In this document: positions 62,027 to 64,000 of the stretch, one piece after another
Numbering within the stretch: the first letter of the stretch is position 1
Layout: every line of letters starts with the position of its first letter
Source: Pseudomonadota bacterium
GTDB taxonomy: Bacteria; Pseudomonadota; Gammaproteobacteria; Burkholderiales; Thiobacillaceae
Direction: 5' to 3'
DNA length: 64,000 nucleotides
Assembly (NCBI GenBank): GCA_021848725.1
Contig: JAJZTS010000001.1
Location: forward strand, 62,001-126,000
Notes under the pieces: generated by a model
Told to the model about the DNA's origin: nothing
The model's database searches: none
Seen by the model: the letters and a program-made list of their open reading frames with translations, nothing else
Position numbers and translations under genes: made by a program

Positions 62027-62645
62027 CGACTCGTTTGACCTCGTTCACGAATGCCGCGATCCGCGCCGCATCCTTAATGCCTTTTGCCGCCTCGACCCCG
62101 CTGGAGACATCCACCGCCCAGGGCCGGACTTGGCGAATGGCCTCGGCCACGTTGCCCGGCGCCAAGCCGCCGGCCAGGACCACGGGTTTAGGCAGATCGT
62201 GCGGAATCAAGTCCCAGTCGAACCGCTGGCCGGTGCCGCCTGCCTCGCCGTCGACGTAGGCATCGAGCAACAGGCCGCGCGCCTCGCTGAATCGGGCCGC
62301 GTATTGTAGCAAATCCAGCCCCGGCTTCACCCGCACGGCCTTGAGGTAGGGCCGGCCGAAGCTGCGGCAAAACTCGGGCGATTCGTCGCCATGAAATTGC
62401 AAAAGATCGGGCTGTACCGCCTCGATCGCGGCTTTGACCTCGGCCGCCGTCGGATCGACGAACAGGGCAACGGTGGTGACGAAGGGCGGCAAGGCCGCGG
62501 CGATGGCCCGCGCCTGCTCCAGCCCGACCTTGCGCGGACTCTTGCCGTAGAAGACCAGGCCGATGGCATCGGTGCCGGCCTGGGCGGCGGCCAGGCCGTC
62601 TTCGATCGAGGTGATACCGCAGATTTTGACGCGGGTCTGGGTCAT
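62007..62645 (-). CDS. trpF: Phosphoribosylanthranilate isomerase
   Basis: Third step of tryptophan synthesis. 212 residues, one-domain (beta/alpha)8 barrel: catalytic Cys in [28 protein letters not shown], the [19 protein letters not shown] block and [15 protein letters not shown] with the phosphate loop. Free-standing, not fused to trpC. Confidence 0.97.
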   Translation of the reverse strand: MTQTRVKICGITSIEDGLAAAQAGTDAIGLVFYGKSPRKVGLEQARAIAAALPPFVTTVALFVDPTAAEVKAAIEAVQPDLLQFHGDESPEFCRSFGRPYLKAVRVKPGLDLLQYAARFSEARGLLLDAYVDGEAGGTGQRFDWDLIPHDLPKPVVLAGGLAPGNVAEAIRQVRPWAVDVSSGVEAAKGIKDAARIAAFVNEVKRVDVQLSR

Positions 62646-62659
62646 AAAGGTAGCCGCAC

Positions 62660-63475
62660 TCAGAAAGTCGGCATGATGCCAGCCGCGCCCTCAAATGCCC
62701 AGCCGCTACGGTCGGCCGCAGTCGGCAGGCCCCAGGCCGGGTCGTAGCGCACCTCGCTCAGATATAAACCGTCCGCCGCGAAGGTGGCCGCGGCCTGGCT
62801 GCGGTCGCGCGACTCGAGTACCGCTTTGATCCAGTCCGGCGCGCGCCGGCCGAGGCCGACCCAGACCAGGGCGCCGACCATATTGCGCACTTGATGATGC
62901 AAAAAGGCGTTGGCACGAAACTGTAGGACGATGAAGTCGCCTTGGCGGACGATGCCGATCTGCCGCAACTCGCGCACCGGCGATTTGGCCTGACACTCGG
63001 CGGCGCGGAAGGCGGAAAAATCATGCTCGCCGACAATGTACTTCGCCGCCTCGGTCATCGCCGCCAAGTCGAGCGGCGCATGGACCCAGCCCACCCGGCC
63101 GGCCAGCAGTGCCGGTCGCACCGGATGATTGAGCAGGACATAGCGATAGACCCGCTCCAACGCGGCGTAACGGGCATTGAATTCACCGGCAACCGGCTGG
63201 GTCCAGACCACGGCCACGCCCTCAGGCAGCAGGGCATTGGCGCCGCGCAGCCAAGCGCTCGCGGGCCGGTCGTTGATCGTATCGAAGTGCACCACTTGGT
63301 TCAGCGCATGCACACCCGCATCGGTGCGGCCAGCCACGATCGTGGCGACCGGTGCGCCGTGCACCTTGGCCAGCGCAGCTTCCAGCGCATCTTGCACGGC
63401 GCAACCGCCAGGCTGGGTTTGCCAACCGCAGAACAGGCGGCCGTCGTATTCAAGACCAAGCGCTATGCGTGCCAT
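62660..63475 (-). CDS. truA: tRNA pseudouridine(38-40) synthase
   Basis: Makes pseudouridine at positions 38-40 in the anticodon stem. From ATG 63475 it has 271 residues; a TTG two codons up is the alternative. The catalytic Asp lies in [19 protein letters not shown], later [10 protein letters not shown]-type and [19 protein letters not shown] blocks. The start overlaps the preceding membrane gene. truA upstream of trpF is the usual betaproteobacterial order. Confidence 0.97.
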   Translation of the reverse strand: MARIALGLEYDGRLFCGWQTQPGGCAVQDALEAALAKVHGAPVATIVAGRTDAGVHALNQVVHFDTINDRPASAWLRGANALLPEGVAVVWTQPVAGEFNARYAALERVYRYVLLNHPVRPALLAGRVGWVHAPLDLAAMTEAAKYIVGEHDFSAFRAAECQAKSPVRELRQIGIVRQGDFIVLQFRANAFLHHQVRNMVGALVWVGLGRRAPDWIKAVLESRDRSQAAATFAADGLYLSEVRYDPAWGLPTAADRSGWAFEGAAGIMPTF

Positions 63476-64000
63476 AGCCAAACCACGCCAATGAGAACGG
63501 CGAGCAGCGACACGCTATCGCGAGCGTGCCAGCGATAGCGCTGCACGGTGAGACTGGCCGGCAAGTCCGAGGCGCTCGCCGCCACCGCCGCCAGAGAAAA
63601 GCTCGGCAGACCCCGCCGTGCCGGCTGCGCCAAGGCATGTAGGGTTAGCCCCAGGCGTACCGCCAAGCGTTCGGCCGGCAGCCCCAGGCCGTTCAACGGC
63701 GACAGCAAGGCGAACAGGCCCGATAACAGGGTCACCGCCGGCAAACGCAGCACTAAAAGATCGATCAGCAGCAGCATCGTCGCCAAGCGCCAGGCCTGCA
63801 CGGCCCCGGCCACGACGCCAGGCTGGCTGGGGCCCCAAGCCCAGGCATCGAGCAAGGCCGGGCCTGGCAACTGGAAGGCATAGACCAGCACGATGCCGAG
63901 CAAAAGCCAACGGCTGCGGCGCAATAAGCCGAACAAACGCTGGGGCGAGATCAAACTGGCGAGCCAGAGCGGCATGCTCAAAACCGCCAAGTAAAAAAAA
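63463..64000 (-). CDS. EcfT/CbiQ-like membrane protein, N-terminus outside the window
   Basis: Runs off the right edge: the frame remains open to base 64000 and the only internal starts (TTG 63990, ATG 63975) would remove the expected first helices. At least 175 residues with several helices: [32 protein letters not shown] and [13 protein letters not shown]. The RLATMLLL...[26 protein letters not shown] stretch fits the coupling-helix region of energy-coupling-factor T components, though no ATPases or substrate-binding subunits are visible. Could also be an unrelated membrane protein. Confidence 0.55.
   Translation of the reverse strand, partial: FFYLAVLSMPLWLASLISPQRLFGLLRRSRWLLLGIVLVYAFQLPGPALLDAWAWGPSQPGVVAGAVQAWRLATMLLLIDLLVLRLPAVTLLSGLFALLSPLNGLGLPAERLAVRLGLTLHALAQPARRGLPSFSLAAVAASASDLPASLTVQRYRWHARDSVSLLAVLIGVVWLWHA

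Overview
The window is a near-continuous, gene-dense stretch of a GC-rich Gram-negative chromosome, almost certainly a betaproteobacterium. The best evidence is gene order: skp-lpxD-fabZ-lpxA-lpxB-rnhB, an mla-(ABC-2 exporter)-bolA-murA-his-HIT-tat superoperon, bcp-phoH, and truA-trpF-trpB-trpA-accD-folC-SPOR-cvpA-purF-metZ. A separate glutaminyl-tRNA synthetase, a short-form HisG and lipid A genes fit this. Order-level placement (a Nitrosomonadales/Thiobacillus-like chemolithotroph is my guess) is not proven by the sequence.

Layout. 1-4404 (+): the end of skp, then lipid A/fatty acid genes and rnhB. 4434-8479 (+): flagellar motor genes motA-motB, a membrane-anchored methyltransferase-like protein and an HDOD-GAF protein. 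8481-11692: divergent ppsA/ppsR, the PEP synthase switch. 11689-24350 (-): a TrmH-family RNA methylase, a triple-GYF/pentapeptide membrane protein, a probable anti-Shine-Dalgarno sRNA, dnaE, an ArfA-like ribosome rescue gene, the dTDP-rhamnose genes rfbBACD, PhoH/PIN, a peroxiredoxin and an EAL-HDOD protein. 24530-24846: tRNA-Ser(GGA) whose 3' end and terminator are duplicated as a 54-bp direct repeat. 25023-26945: a TVP38-type membrane protein and an ammonium transporter with a sigma-54 promoter. 27041-43613 (-): the tat, his, murA, bolA, exporter, mla and cysS block. 43669-47792: accessory-looking region with REP palindromes, recQ, a small exported protein, an atypical wHTH + PD-(D/E)XK protein and a toxin-antitoxin pair. 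47808-53175: glnS, two exported proteins sharing a C-terminal NTF2-like domain (one an L,D-transpeptidase), a cyclophilin and lpxH. 53162-64000 (-): an exported protein, metZ under a complete SAM-II riboswitch leader, purF, cvpA, a SPOR protein, folC, accD, trpABF, truA and an EcfT-like membrane protein running off the edge.

How the parts work together: most genes build the envelope (lipid A, peptidoglycan precursor, phospholipid trafficking by Mla, rhamnose-containing polysaccharide, L,D-crosslinks, Tat export) or make amino acids (His, Trp, Met). The non-coding signals are the most interesting content: the SAM-II leader of metZ, the anti-SD sRNA between dnaE and the GYF gene, and the duplicated tRNA-Ser end. 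No CRISPR array, insertion sequence with a transposase, rRNA operon or replication origin was seen.
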